A DNA stretch of 64,000 nt from assembly GCA_028871555.1 (NCBI GenBank), contig JAGWNA010000003.1, positions 1 to 64,000 of the forward strand, read 5' to 3'. The notes beneath the pieces are model-generated. The model ran no database searches, was not told the origin of the DNA, and saw nothing but the letters and a program-made list of their open reading frames with translations. Origin of the DNA: Lysobacteraceae bacterium. GTDB taxonomy: Bacteria; Pseudomonadota; Gammaproteobacteria; Xanthomonadales; Rhodanobacteraceae. Both the position numbers and the translations under genes were made by a program. This document shows, piece after piece, positions 1-8,656 of this stretch; the first letter of the stretch is position 1, and each line of letters starts with the position of its first letter.

Positions 1-740
1 TGCAGGAGCGGCTGGAGCGCGAATACAGCCTGAACCTGATCACCACCGCGCCGACCGTGGTCTACGAGATCCTCAGGACCGACGGTTCGACCATGCTGCT
101 GGACAATCCGGCCAGGCTGCCGCCCTCGCCGCAGGTGCAGGAGATCCGCGAGCCGATCATCGTCGCCAACATCCTCACCCCGCCGGACTACATCGGCAAC
201 GTGATCACCCTGTGCGAGGAGAAGCGCGGCGTGCAGCGCTCGATCCAGTATCTGGCGACCCAGGTGCAGATCAGCTACGAAATGCCGTTGGCCGAAGTGG
301 TGATGGATTTCTTCGACAGGCTCAAATCCGTTTCGCGCGGCTACGCCTCGATGGATTACCATTTCGACCGCTTCGAGGCTGGCCCGTTCGTGCGTACCGA
401 CGTGCTGATCAACGGCGAACGCGTCGATGCACTCAGCCTGATCATGCATCGCAGCCATGCCGATCGGCGCGGACGCGAGCTGGTCGAGCGGATGAAGGAT
501 CTGATCCCGCGCCAGCAGTTCGACGTGGCGATCCAGGCCGCGGTAGGCGCGCAGATCATCGCGCGCTCCACCGTGAAAGCCCTGCGCAAGAATGTTCTGG
601 CCAAGTGCTACGGCGGTGACGTCAGCCGCAAGAAAAAATTGCTCGAGAAGCAGAAAGAAGGCAAGAAACGCATGAAGCAGGTTGGTCGGGTGGAAATTCC
701 GCAGGAAGCTTTTCTGGCCGTGTTGAAAGTGGACAAATAG
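1..740 (+). CDS. lepA: Elongation factor 4 (LepA), C-terminal part, cut by window edge
   Basis: The reading frame is open from base 3, so the gene begins before the window; about 245 C-terminal codons are present. LepA is a ribosome-bound translational GTPase that acts on stalled or mis-translocated ribosomes. The GTPase domain is missing. What is seen is the EF-G-like domain V ('[19 protein letters not shown]') followed by the LepA-specific C-terminal domain, including '[13 protein letters not shown]' and the basic tail '[24 protein letters not shown]' region that contacts tRNA and rRNA. The next gene is lepB, as in most Gammaproteobacteria, where the two are co-transcribed. The 94-bp gap to lepB holds a GGGAA-rich stretch. 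The identification is secure. Confidence 0.97.
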   Translation, partial: QERLEREYSLNLITTAPTVVYEILRTDGSTMLLDNPARLPPSPQVQEIREPIIVANILTPPDYIGNVITLCEEKRGVQRSIQYLATQVQISYEMPLAEVVMDFFDRLKSVSRGYASMDYHFDRFEAGPFVRTDVLINGERVDALSLIMHRSHADRRGRELVERMKDLIPRQQFDVAIQAAVGAQIIARSTVKALRKNVLAKCYGGDVSRKKKLLEKQKEGKKRMKQVGRVEIPQEAFLAVLKVDK

Positions 741-834
741 CCAGGGACGGGAAACGGGAGACGGGGAACAACCACAGACCGGCGGCAGTACCGGCCTATC
801 CGGTACCTGTTCCGTCGACTTACGGGAGCAATGC
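741..834. repeat. GGGAA-rich intergenic stretch before lepB
   Basis: Bases 743-768 read as repeated gggaMR units (gacgggaaacgggagacggg). Related purine-rich runs lie at 4047-4070 and, inverted, at 4171-4193 between era and recO. Similar degenerate GGGAA-type runs are common between genes in Xanthomonadales (recollection, not checked). No terminator hairpin is evident here, so lepA-lepB read-through is likely. A possible RBS (gggagc, 823-828) precedes lepB. Confidence 0.4.
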
Positions 835-1746
835 ATGGAATTCGATTTTGCGGCGATTCTGCTCGTCCTCACGGTGCTGTTCGGCATGGTGTGGGGCCTG
901 GACCGCCTGTTTTTCTACAAGCGGCGCAAGGCGCGTCTGGATGCGGCCGGCGCACAGTACAGCGATCCGGTGGCCGTGGACTGGGCCCGCTCGCTGTTTC
1001 CGGTGCTGCTGGTGGTGCTGCTGCTGCGCTCGTTCGTGGCCGAACCGTTTCGGATTCCTTCCGGTTCGATGATGCCGACGCTGGACGTGGGCGATTTCAT
1101 CCTGGTCAACAAGTTCGCCTACGGCCTGCGCCTGCCGGCGTTCAACAACAAGATCGTCCCGCTGGGTGAACCGAAGCGTGGCGACGTGGTGGTATTCCGT
1201 TTCCCCGGCTATCTGTGCCGGGATGGCGACAAGCTGGTACGCAGCGGCGACATGAGCTGCAACGATCCGCATGCGCCGGTGCCGCAGCAGAACTGGATCA
1301 AGCGGGTCATCGGCCTGCCGGGCGACACCATCGAGGTGCACGGCGCCGACCTGCTGATCAATGGCAAGCCGGTGGCGGCCGATGAGATCGGTCCGTATGA
1401 GGGCAATCCCGGGCGCAGCGTCGATCAAACCATGTTGCAGATGGGGGCCATGGTCTGGAACGAGCATCTGCCGCGCGAAGACGGCAGCGTGGTCAATCAC
1501 CTGACTGCGCGGATGCCGGACTACAACGTACCCAATTCGATCCCCAACGACAGGGTGCCCTCCAAGGTGCCGCCGGGCTGCTATCTGGTGATGGGCGACA
1601 ACCGCAACGACAGTCTCGACAGCCGCTGGTGGGGCTGCATGCCGGAGCGGAATCTGGCCGGCAAGGCCTTCCTGATCTGGATGAGCTGGAAGGGCTGGGG
1701 CACCGGCGGCGTGGCTTTCTCGCGGATCGGAACGGTCATCCACTGA
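835..1746 (+). CDS. lepB: Signal peptidase I
   Basis: Cleaves Sec and Tat signal peptides on the periplasmic face of the inner membrane. The 303-residue length is normal for the family. Two N-terminal membrane segments are visible (about residues 5-27 and 53-66). The catalytic serine lies in 'PSGSMMPT' (about Ser78), the general-base lysine in 'WIKRVIGLPGD' (about Lys156), and the conserved box 'MGDNRNDSLDSR' near residue 255. The start at 835 is preferred over the out-of-frame ATG at 831 because it gives the family N-terminus and sits 7 bp after a gggagc ribosome site. It follows lepA directly, the usual operon order, and is followed by DUF4845 and rnc. Confidence 0.97.
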   Translation: MEFDFAAILLVLTVLFGMVWGLDRLFFYKRRKARLDAAGAQYSDPVAVDWARSLFPVLLVVLLLRSFVAEPFRIPSGSMMPTLDVGDFILVNKFAYGLRLPAFNNKIVPLGEPKRGDVVVFRFPGYLCRDGDKLVRSGDMSCNDPHAPVPQQNWIKRVIGLPGDTIEVHGADLLINGKPVAADEIGPYEGNPGRSVDQTMLQMGAMVWNEHLPREDGSVVNHLTARMPDYNVPNSIPNDRVPSKVPPGCYLVMGDNRNDSLDSRWWGCMPERNLAGKAFLIWMSWKGWGTGGVAFSRIGTVIH

Positions 1747-1924
1747 CCGGTTCGCGGCAAGGTCGAGCCGGCGCCAGACACAGTGCGGCCGATAGTGCGA
1801 GAATCCGTCGGCATGATCGGCGCACTTTCGGCGTGCAGACCCAACGGCGCGGACGCGCGATTGTCCGTGGCATGATCAATCCACAGATGGGCACGCCGCA
1901 CAGTCGGCATATAGCGAGGGGATT

Positions 1925-2308
1925 ATGAAATCGAAGCAGTCGGGCATCACCCTGATCGGGTTTCTGATCATCATGGTCGTCGTGGCCTTTTTCGGCTTCA
2001 TGGCGATGAAGCTGGTGCCGTCGTATTCGGAATACATGGGCGTGGTCAAGGCGATGAACCAGATCGCCACGGAAGGCACCACCGGCAAGTCGCTGGACGA
2101 GATCCGCCGCGAACTGGCCTTCAAGATGAATTTCCAGTACGTCGACGATTCCACCATCAAGCCTGCCGACATCACCATCCAGCGCAGCGCCGGCGGAAAC
2201 AGCCAGTTGAACGTCACCTACGACAAGAAAATCCCCTTCATGTACAACATCGACTTCCTGCTGCACTTCGACAAGAGTGTGCCGTTGCAGGGCAATGTGG
2301 GCGCGTGA
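1925..2308 (+). CDS. DUF4845 single-pass membrane protein
   Basis: A 127-residue protein with an N-terminal membrane segment (about residues 8-27, 'GITLIGFLIIMVVVAFFGF') that resembles a type IV pilin-like N-terminus, followed by a short periplasmic domain. The small protein between lepB and rnc in many Gamma- and Betaproteobacteria belongs to DUF4845, and the 'KLVPSYSEYMGV' stretch matches that family. No function is established. Its 3' end overlaps the likely rnc start by about 14 bases, which suggests translational coupling. A purine-rich 'gagggg' (1917-1922) lies close before the ATG. Confidence 0.88.
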   Translation: MKSKQSGITLIGFLIIMVVVAFFGFMAMKLVPSYSEYMGVVKAMNQIATEGTTGKSLDEIRRELAFKMNFQYVDDSTIKPADITIQRSAGGNSQLNVTYDKKIPFMYNIDFLLHFDKSVPLQGNVGA

Positions 2309-2972
2309 TCCTTTGGAGCTGAATTACCGTTTCCGCGATCCGGCGCTGGCGGAACTGGCGGTCACCCATCGCAGCATCGGCAAACCGAACAACGAGCGGC
2401 TGGAGTTTCTCGGCGATGCCCTGCTTGGCGCGATCGTCGCCGAGATGTTGTACGAGGCGCACCCGAAGGCCAGCGAGGGCGAACTGTCGCGCTTGCGTGC
2501 GCAGCTGGTGAACGGCCAGGCGCTGGCGCTGGTGGCGCGGGAGCTGGCCATCGGCGATGAGCTGAAACTGGGTCCCGGCGAGCTCAAGAGCGGTGGTTTC
2601 AGGCGCGACTCGATTCTTGCCGACGCCTTCGAGGCATTGGTCGCCGCGATCTACCTCGATGGCGGTTTCGAAGCCTGCCGCGACTGCGTGCGTGATCTGT
2701 TCGGCGAGCGCATTGCGGCGTTGCGCCGGTCGTCCAAGGACGCCAAGACCCGCTTGCAGGAATGGTTGCAGGCCGGCGGCTGGCCGCTGCCACGGTACGA
2801 ACTGACCGCCAGCCACGGCGATGACCATGCCAAAACTTTCGATGTCAGCTGCCTCATCCACGAGCCGCTGCCGATCAGCGCCAGCGCCTGCGGCGGCAGC
2901 CGTCGCGCCGCCGAACAGGATGCGGCCGAGACCGTGCTGAACCAGCTGCTGGAGCAGCACCGCAAACCCTGA
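2295..2972 (+). CDS. rnc: Ribonuclease III
   Basis: Double-strand-specific endoribonuclease that processes rRNA precursors and structured mRNAs; acts as a dimer with Mg2+. The RNase III signature '[13 protein letters not shown]' (about residues 33-45) carries the catalytic Glu/Asp residues. The second acidic site is in '[15 protein letters not shown]', and a double-stranded RNA binding domain occupies about residues 150-225 ('KTRLQEWLQ' to '[18 protein letters not shown]'). With the ATG at 2295 the product is 225 residues, matching the usual 220-230. An in-frame GTG at 2277 and TTG at 2313 are other possible starts. The gene overlaps the end of the DUF4845 gene and precedes era. Confidence 0.95.
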   Translation: MWARDPLELNYRFRDPALAELAVTHRSIGKPNNERLEFLGDALLGAIVAEMLYEAHPKASEGELSRLRAQLVNGQALALVARELAIGDELKLGPGELKSGGFRRDSILADAFEALVAAIYLDGGFEACRDCVRDLFGERIAALRRSSKDAKTRLQEWLQAGGWPLPRYELTASHGDDHAKTFDVSCLIHEPLPISASACGGSRRAAEQDAAETVLNQLLEQHRKP

Positions 2973-3091
2973 TTGCACGGGCGGCATGGAGTGCCGTCCG
3001 ATCCCGCCGTAAGCGTGAATGGCCGGCGGATTTCATGCCGTCGGTGGCGGCGCACTACACTTGTCGTCCGACCTGCCGAGCGCACTGCGTC

Positions 3092-4045
3092 ATGAAACAC
3101 GAAGTCATGAAACACGAACCGGACCCCGCCGACGCTGCCGGCAGCCTGCCGCATGCGGATTTTCGCTGCGGCACGGTGGCGCTGGCAGGACGCCCCAACG
3201 TGGGCAAATCGACCCTGTTGAACGCCTTGATCGGCTTTCGCCTGTCCATCGTCAGCCCACGGCCGCAGACCACCCGTCACCGCATCCTGGGCATTGCCAA
3301 CGGCACGGCCGGGCAGATCCTGTACGTCGATACGCCGGGTCTGCACCGCGGTGCCAGGCGGGCCATGAACCGCAGCCTGAATCGCGCCGCGCGTTCGGCC
3401 ATCAGCGATGTCGATCTGGTGGCGCAGGTGATCGAGGCCGGCCGCTGGACCGACGAGGACGAGGCGCTGTACGCGGCGCTGGTCGAGCAATCGTCGCCGC
3501 GCCTGCTGGTGATCAACAAGGTCGATCTGAGCAAGGACAAGACGGCGATGCTGCCATTCGTGGCCGAGCTGGCGGCCGCGCACAGTTACGACGAAATCCA
3601 TTACGTCAGCGCACTGAAGAAGCAGGGATTGAAAGAGCTCGAGCGGGCCATCCTGCAGCGCCTGCCGGTGCGGCCGCCGATGTATGGCGAAGACGAAATC
3701 ACCGATCGCAGCGAGCGTTTCCTGGCGGCCGAGATGGTGCGCGAACAGTTGATGCTGCGACTGGATCAGGAGCTGCCCTACGCGACCACGGTGGAGATCG
3801 AGCAGTTCAGCGATCGCCCCGACGGCATCGCCGAAATCCACGCGGTGATCTGGGTCGAACGCGATGGCCAGAAGGCGATCGTGATCGGCAATGGCGGAGC
3901 CCAGCTCAAGGCGATCGGCACGAGCGCACGCCGCAACATGGAGCGCATGTTCGAGCGCAAGGTGTTCCTGAAGCTGTGGGTGAAGGTGCGCGAAGGCTGG
4001 GTCGACGACGAGAACATGCTGAAGAAGTTCGGTTATACGGATTGA
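3092..4045 (+). CDS. era: GTPase Era
   Basis: Essential GTPase that binds the 3' end of 16S rRNA and aids 30S subunit maturation. Visible are G1 'GRPNVGKST', G3 'DTPG', G4 'NKVD' and a C-terminal KH RNA-binding domain ('[13 protein letters not shown]'). In G2 the effector region reads '[11 protein letters not shown]'. The frame is open from 3035, but the ATG at 3092 (317 residues) fits the family length of about 300 best. A second ATG at 3107 arises because the 13-base string catgaaacacgaa is directly repeated (3091-3103 and 3106-3118), so both starts carry the same context. It lies in the conserved rnc-era-recO order. Confidence 0.96.
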   Translation: MKHEVMKHEPDPADAAGSLPHADFRCGTVALAGRPNVGKSTLLNALIGFRLSIVSPRPQTTRHRILGIANGTAGQILYVDTPGLHRGARRAMNRSLNRAARSAISDVDLVAQVIEAGRWTDEDEALYAALVEQSSPRLLVINKVDLSKDKTAMLPFVAELAAAHSYDEIHYVSALKKQGLKELERAILQRLPVRPPMYGEDEITDRSERFLAAEMVREQLMLRLDQELPYATTVEIEQFSDRPDGIAEIHAVIWVERDGQKAIVIGNGGAQLKAIGTSARRNMERMFERKVFLKLWVKVREGWVDDENMLKKFGYTD

Positions 4046-4046
4046 A

Positions 4047-4193
4047 CAGCGGGGAGCGGGGAACAGGGGACGTATAGTTCCCTGTGTTGGCTTGAGTTTC
4101 CTGCTGCGGGGTAAAGTGGCGAAGCGGCAATCACGCTGTCGCTGGCACCATGTCTCCGGCCTTTCATGCTCTTCCCTGTTTCCTGTTCCCCGC
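4047..4193. repeat. Inverted GGGGAACAGGGA-type runs between era and recO
   Basis: The run at 4047-4070 (acagcggggagcggggaaca and following) has an inverted relative at 4171-4193 (cttccctgtttcctgttccc and following). They bracket about 100 bases without a plausible gene. The unit resembles the run before lepB. The two arms could pair in the transcript over an imperfect stem; no T-tract follows. Confidence 0.4.
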
Positions 4194-4204
4194 CCGACCC
4201 ACCC

Positions 4205-4915
4205 ATGCGCATCGAGCAGCAACCCGCCTATGTCCTGCACGCGCGGCCCTATCGCGAGACGTCGCTGCTGCTGGAATGCCTGACCCGTGAGCATGGCCGC
4301 CTGGGCGTGGTGGCGCGCGGCGTGCGCGGTGAACGCTCGCGCCTGCGGCGGGCGCAACTCGAACCGTTCCAGTCGCTGGCGCTGGATCTGCTTGTGCGCG
4401 GCGAAATGGGCACGTTGATCGCGATCGAGCCGGTTGGCGCACCGCGGCGATTGCCCGGCAACACCGGCCTGGCCGGACTCTATCTCAACGAACTGGTGGT
4501 GCGCCTGACCGAACGGCAAGATCCGATGCCGTTCCTGTTCGATGCATACGCACGGACGCTGGCGCGGCTGGCCAGTGGCGAATCGATGGCGTGGAGCCTG
4601 CGCCGCTTCGAGCGCGATCTGCTGCAGGCCATCGGCTACGGCCTGCAGCTGCGGCATGAGCTGGAAACCGGCGAGCCGTTGCTGCCCGATGCAACCTATC
4701 GCTATCGGGCCGAGCATGGTGCCGTGCGCTGCAGCGCCGACTGCGCACAGGCGCTGCTGGGCCGCGACCTGCTCGCGCTGGAACAGGACCGGATGCCCGA
4801 CGGCAGCGGCATGAAGGCCCTGCGCGAGATGATGCGCGAGGTAATCCGGTTTCATCTTGGCGGGGCCGAGATGCGTGCCTGGCGCGTACTGGCAATGGCG
4901 GTTTCGCGGCGCTGA
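4205..4915 (+). CDS. recO: DNA repair protein RecO
   Basis: Recombination mediator that works with RecR (and RecF) to load RecA on SSB-coated single-stranded DNA and anneal strands. The 236-residue product begins with the family's OB-fold N-terminus ('AYVLHARPYRETSLLLECLT', residues 7-26). It continues with 'LGVVARGVRG' and the helical C-terminal domain ('GLAGLYLNELVVRL'). Not all the Cys of the zinc-binding form are evident: only two Cys sit close together near residue 175 ('VRCSADCAQ'). The ATG at 4205 is chosen over 4166 because the upstream codons are not RecO-like. It is last in the lepA-lepB-rnc-era-recO block. Confidence 0.95.
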   Translation: MRIEQQPAYVLHARPYRETSLLLECLTREHGRLGVVARGVRGERSRLRRAQLEPFQSLALDLLVRGEMGTLIAIEPVGAPRRLPGNTGLAGLYLNELVVRLTERQDPMPFLFDAYARTLARLASGESMAWSLRRFERDLLQAIGYGLQLRHELETGEPLLPDATYRYRAEHGAVRCSADCAQALLGRDLLALEQDRMPDGSGMKALREMMREVIRFHLGGAEMRAWRVLAMAVSRR

Positions 4916-4942
4916 GGCTCCGGGGGCTGCGCTCGTGCCGGG

Positions 4943-5704
4943 TCAGGGCCGTTCGAGACCCGCTCCGGGGCGGGCCAGTGCCTGCAGCGTCGCCCGCAGC
5001 GCCGTGCGGAAGCGCTGCAGTGCTTCCGGCGCCGCGTCGTGCCGTGCCAGTTGCCGTTCCAGCAAGGCGGTTTGTACCGACAAGCTGGCGGCACCGCAGA
5101 ATCCGCACGATGAACGCAGGCGGTGCAGGCGTTCGATGAAGGCGGCGCGGTCCAGGCTGAGCCGGGCCAGTTCCTGTTCGAGCACGATCAGCTCCTCGCG
5201 CAGCAGCGTGCGCAACGAGAGCATGATGCCGGCGTCGCCCGTGCTGACCAGCCCGGCGTCGTCATCCAGCATCCGCGCGCCGTGCCGATCCGGTTGGACC
5301 AGCGTCAGCAGCTGCCGCAAGTCGGCCAGCGCGCACGGTTTGAGCAGGACCTCGCTGAAGCCGGCGGCGAGCAGTCGCCGGCGATCCTGCGGCGTCACCT
5401 GCGCGCTGGTGGCGACGGCCACGCTTGCGGCGGAGCAGGCCAGCGGGTCGGCGTGCAATCGGGCAAGTACCTGCAGCGCGCCGGCACCGGGCATGCGGCA
5501 ATCGAGCAGCAGCAGGTCGTAGGTTTCGCTGCGGGCGCGATGCAGTGCCGTCAGGCCGTCCGCGCAGAACTCTGCCATGACGCCGAGCTGGCGCAGGCCA
5601 TCGCACAGAAAGCGGCAGCTGGCGGGGTCGTCATCCGCCACCAGGGTCCGTATCGGAGGTGGGCTCAAGGCAACGGAACGCGGGTCGGCGGACAGGCTTG
5701 GCAT
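4943..5704 (-). CDS. Receiver-HPt two-component protein
   Basis: A 253-residue cytosolic phosphorelay protein. Residues about 18-135 form a receiver domain: acidic pair in 'LVADDDPAS', phospho-acceptor Asp in 'LLLLDCRMPG', Thr/Ser in 'VAVATSAQ', and Lys in 'EVLLKPC'. The C-terminal part (about 150-245) is helical and contains 'LHRLRSSCGFCGA', which matches the HPt pattern HxLKGSxxxxGA with its phosphorylatable His. There is no DNA-binding or catalytic output domain. Such REC-HPt proteins usually shuttle phosphate in branched relays. No partner histidine kinase is adjacent. The gene is divergent from the YdbH-like gene with only 45 bp between starts. Confidence 0.8.
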   Translation of the reverse strand: MPSLSADPRSVALSPPPIRTLVADDDPASCRFLCDGLRQLGVMAEFCADGLTALHRARSETYDLLLLDCRMPGAGALQVLARLHADPLACSAASVAVATSAQVTPQDRRRLLAAGFSEVLLKPCALADLRQLLTLVQPDRHGARMLDDDAGLVSTGDAGIMLSLRTLLREELIVLEQELARLSLDRAAFIERLHRLRSSCGFCGAASLSVQTALLERQLARHDAAPEALQRFRTALRATLQALARPGAGLERP

Positions 5705-5749
5705 GACGAAATCCTTGTCGTTCAGCTTAATTTGGCAAAATGGTCCGGC

Positions 5750-7771
5750 ATGCGCTTCCTATCAAGCCATCTTTTGCTGTGTTGCGGCCTTTTGCTGGGG
5801 GGCATGTGGGCGTTGCCTGTGCGGGCGGATGTGGTGTTCGCGGCGAAGTCGATCAGCATGCCGGGCGTCGTCTTGAAGACAGTGACGGCACGCATCAGCG
5901 AGAATGCTGCCGGCGGAATCGATCTGCAACTGCAGGCCGCGCAGGCGGACGTGGCCGCGATGGGTTGGCGGCGGCTGGGCCTGACGCTTGCCGGCAACCT
6001 GCAGCGGGACGATCGCATGCGCTGGGTTTTCGATGGCGGCGCAAGCCTGACCGGTGCGCCGGGTGGTGCGTTGGGCAATGCCCACGTGAACATCGTGCTC
6101 AGCAACGCGGCCGATACCCTGCAGGTGGACATCGACCAGCGCAAGGCGCACGCCAGTGTCGAGATGCCGCTGGATCAGCTCAGTCATGCGCAGATCAGCC
6201 TGAAGAATCTTCCCGCCGGCTGGTTGCAGGGCCTGCTCGGCACGGTCTGGTCCGGCCGCACCACCAGCGGCCAGCTGGACGCCGAGCTGGCCCTGGACGT
6301 GCGCGATGTCGGCATGCGGTCGTCCGGGCAATTCACGCTCGATCGCGTGGGATTCGATACGCCGACCGGGACGCTGGCCGGACAGGGCCTGAGCGGCAGT
6401 GGCCGCTTCGGCATCGATACCACGGCAGGTCCGGCGCAAATCGACCTGGACGCCGGCCTCACCGGCGGCGAATTGCTGCTGGGGCCGATCTACGCCCAGC
6501 TGCCCAGCCATCCCGTGCAGTTGGGCATCCATGCCAGCGTGCAGCACGGCGAGTTCGACCTGAGCCGGTTGCGGGTGAACGATGCCGATGCGCTGCAACT
6601 CGACGGCGCGCTGACACTCGATGCCGGCGGGGCGTTGAGGAAACTGAAACTGCATCGCTTCAGCGCGAATTTTCCGGCGGCTTACCGGCGCTACGGCAAG
6701 GCATGGCTTAGCACGCTTGGTCTGGGCGATCTGAGCATCGACGGCCAGCTGAGCGGCAACCTGGATCTGCGCGCCGATGGCCTGCGCAGTTTTGCGTTCA
6801 ATACCAATGGCCTGGATCTGGTCGATGCGGACGGCCGCATGGCGGTCAGCGGCCTGCGCGGCGGACTGGATTGGGCGGCGCAAGGCGAGCGGCCAGCCAC
6901 CACGCTCGGCTGGCAGGGTCTGAAGTTTTATCGGGTACCCAACGGTGCGGCGCAGTCGCGGTGGCAAAGCCATGATGGCACGCTCAGTCTGCAACAGCCG
7001 CTGGAGGTGCCGGTGCTCAAAGGCCAGTTGCGGGTCGGCAAGCTGGATTGGAGACCGGCGGCGGCGAGAGGCCAGCGGCTGGACACCTCGCTGGTGCTGA
7101 CCGGGGTCGACATGGCGGCCTTCAGCCGCGCGCTGGGCTGGCCGGCATTTCCCGGCACGCTGGCCGGCGCGATTCCCTCATTGCGCTGGGTCGACGATCG
7201 CTTCGAGCTGCAGGGCGGGCTGTCGGCCAATCTGTTCGACGGCTTCGTCGACATCACCGGGCTCACGCTGCAACAGCCGTTCGGGCCCGCCCCGGCATTG
7301 AGCGGCAACGTCCAGTTGCATCAGCTCGATCTGGCAGCCATTACCAGCGTGTTCGATTTCGGCAGCATCAGCGGACGGCTGGACGGCTCGATCGACGACC
7401 TGCGGCTGGTCGACTGGAGCCCGGTCGCGTTCAAGGCGAGTCTGCTGGCCGGCAGTGGCGGCCGGATCAGCCAGCGCGCGGTGAACAATCTCACCAGGGT
7501 CGGTGGCGGCGGGATTGCTGCCGGCCTGCAGGGCATGGTGCTGAGACTGTTCAAGACGTTCGGCTACCATCGGATCGGCCTGAACTGCACACTGCAAAAC
7601 TCGGTCTGCCAGATGAGCGGGCTGGAGTCCGGCGAGGGCGACTACACTATCGTCGAGGGCAGCGGTTTGCCCCACTTGCAAGTGATCGGCCATCAGACCC
7701 GGGTCGACTGGCCGACCCTGGTGCGTCGTCTGCAAGCTGCGGTGGAGGGGGGCGGGCCTGAGGTCCATTGA
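5750..7771 (+). CDS. YdbH-like intermembrane lipid-transport protein (AsmA-like)
   Basis: A 673-residue protein with an N-terminal signal/anchor segment (residues 5-22) and long repetitive beta-rich sequence, as in the AsmA-like group (TamB, YhdP, YdbH) that is thought to bridge inner and outer membranes and move phospholipids. The last 150 residues, including 'LTRVGGGGIAAGLQGM' and 'GLNCTLQNSVCQMSGLE', resemble the YdbH C-terminal domain. The protein is shorter than E. coli YdbH (about 880). The assignment is strengthened by the next gene, which has YnbE- and YdbL-like parts, the known partners in the E. coli ydbH-ynbE-ydbL operon. The ATG at 5750 gives the export signal; the open frame upstream has no family features. 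Confidence 0.75.
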   Translation: MRFLSSHLLLCCGLLLGGMWALPVRADVVFAAKSISMPGVVLKTVTARISENAAGGIDLQLQAAQADVAAMGWRRLGLTLAGNLQRDDRMRWVFDGGASLTGAPGGALGNAHVNIVLSNAADTLQVDIDQRKAHASVEMPLDQLSHAQISLKNLPAGWLQGLLGTVWSGRTTSGQLDAELALDVRDVGMRSSGQFTLDRVGFDTPTGTLAGQGLSGSGRFGIDTTAGPAQIDLDAGLTGGELLLGPIYAQLPSHPVQLGIHASVQHGEFDLSRLRVNDADALQLDGALTLDAGGALRKLKLHRFSANFPAAYRRYGKAWLSTLGLGDLSIDGQLSGNLDLRADGLRSFAFNTNGLDLVDADGRMAVSGLRGGLDWAAQGERPATTLGWQGLKFYRVPNGAAQSRWQSHDGTLSLQQPLEVPVLKGQLRVGKLDWRPAAARGQRLDTSLVLTGVDMAAFSRALGWPAFPGTLAGAIPSLRWVDDRFELQGGLSANLFDGFVDITGLTLQQPFGPAPALSGNVQLHQLDLAAITSVFDFGSISGRLDGSIDDLRLVDWSPVAFKASLLAGSGGRISQRAVNNLTRVGGGGIAAGLQGMVLRLFKTFGYHRIGLNCTLQNSVCQMSGLESGEGDYTIVEGSGLPHLQVIGHQTRVDWPTLVRRLQAAVEGGGPEVH

Positions 7772-7827
7772 TTCGTCGTTACACCGTTCCGGGTTCACGT
7801 TTCATGTTCCGGCCACTGGAGTGCATC

Positions 7828-8436
7828 ATGCGCAAACTCGCCTGTCTCATCTTGATCATGCTGGCCGTGCTGCTGGTCGGCTGCGTCACCATCAACGTGT
7901 ATTTCCCCGAAGCGGCGGCGCAGAAGGCGGCCGATCAGTTCATCGGGAATGTGCTGGGTCAGCCGGGGCATGCTCCGGCACCCGCCGCGCAGGACAACAA
8001 GCCCGGATCGGACAACCCCGGCCAGCCGCCCTCCGCGATGCTGCTGGATCTGCTGGTTCCGGCCGCCTATGCCGCCGACACCCCGAACATCCGCATCCAG
8101 ACCAGCGCCACCGAGGCGATTCGCGCTCGCATGCACGCGCGCTTCCAGGGGGCACTGGGCGCGCTGCTCGACAGCGGTGCGGCAGGCTTCACCCACGACG
8201 GCATGGTGGCCATGCGCGATGCCGCCAAGGTGCCGCTGAGCCAGCGTGCCCAGGCCAATGTCACGCTGGCGGACGAGAATCGCGACCGCAGTGCGCTCTA
8301 TCGCGAAGTGGCCAATGCCAACAACCACCCGGAATGGGAGTCGCAGATCCGCGCCACCTTCGCCAGGGTGTGGATCGAGAAAGCGCGACCGGGCTGGTAC
8401 TACCAGAACGCCGCCGGCGCCTGGCAGAAGAAATGA
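7828..8436 (+). CDS. Lipoprotein with YnbE-like N-terminus fused to YdbL-like (DUF1318) domain
   Basis: A 202-residue lipoprotein. The signal peptide ends in the lipobox 'LLVGC' (Cys19), followed by 'VTINVYFPEAAAQKAAD', which resembles the short outer-membrane lipoprotein YnbE. A Pro/Ala-rich linker (about 45-75) leads to a C-terminal domain with 'ENRDRSALYREVANANNHPE' and 'ARPGWYYQNAAGAWQ', the hallmark of DUF1318/YdbL. In E. coli YnbE and YdbL are separate proteins that work with YdbH. Here one chain carries both and lies 56 bp after the YdbH-like gene, so they probably form one machine. Alternative: a lipidated YdbL-family protein whose N-terminus resembles YnbE only by chance. Confidence 0.75.
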   Translation: MRKLACLILIMLAVLLVGCVTINVYFPEAAAQKAADQFIGNVLGQPGHAPAPAAQDNKPGSDNPGQPPSAMLLDLLVPAAYAADTPNIRIQTSATEAIRARMHARFQGALGALLDSGAAGFTHDGMVAMRDAAKVPLSQRAQANVTLADENRDRSALYREVANANNHPEWESQIRATFARVWIEKARPGWYYQNAAGAWQKK

Positions 8437-8450
8437 CACGCGCCAATCTG

Positions 8451-8527
8451 CAGGAGCGCGCTTGCGCGCGATGCCGTTGCTTTGATCTCTCCGACTGGAT
8501 TCAGAGCAGAAGCATCGCCCGCAAGCG
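8451..8527. repeat. REP-like extragenic palindromic element (inverted pair)
   Basis: The left copy caggagcgcgcttgcgcgcg runs from 8451. The arm cgcttgcgcgcgatgc (8459-8474) is matched in inverse by gcatcgcccgcaagcg (8512-8527) with one mismatch and a 37-base spacer. The pattern GGAGCGxGCTTGCxCGCGAT is the same class as the REP elements seen in Pseudomonas and relatives (family knowledge). It lies between a lipoprotein gene and rlmD. Confidence 0.7.
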
Positions 8528-8656
8528 GTATCTGCACGACACTGAAATCGCTTGACAGCGAACGGAGTGTCTACGCGTGTATCGCGCGCGGCAGGCGCCG
8601 TCCGGGCCAATCTGGGATAATCGGCGGTCCGTCACCGCTCCCGGCCCGTTGCCCCC

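Noticed and set aside
2651-4855. 734-codon open frame on the minus strand across rnc, era and recO
   Set aside because: It is antisense to three certain genes and arises from high GC content; no family motif or ribosome site.
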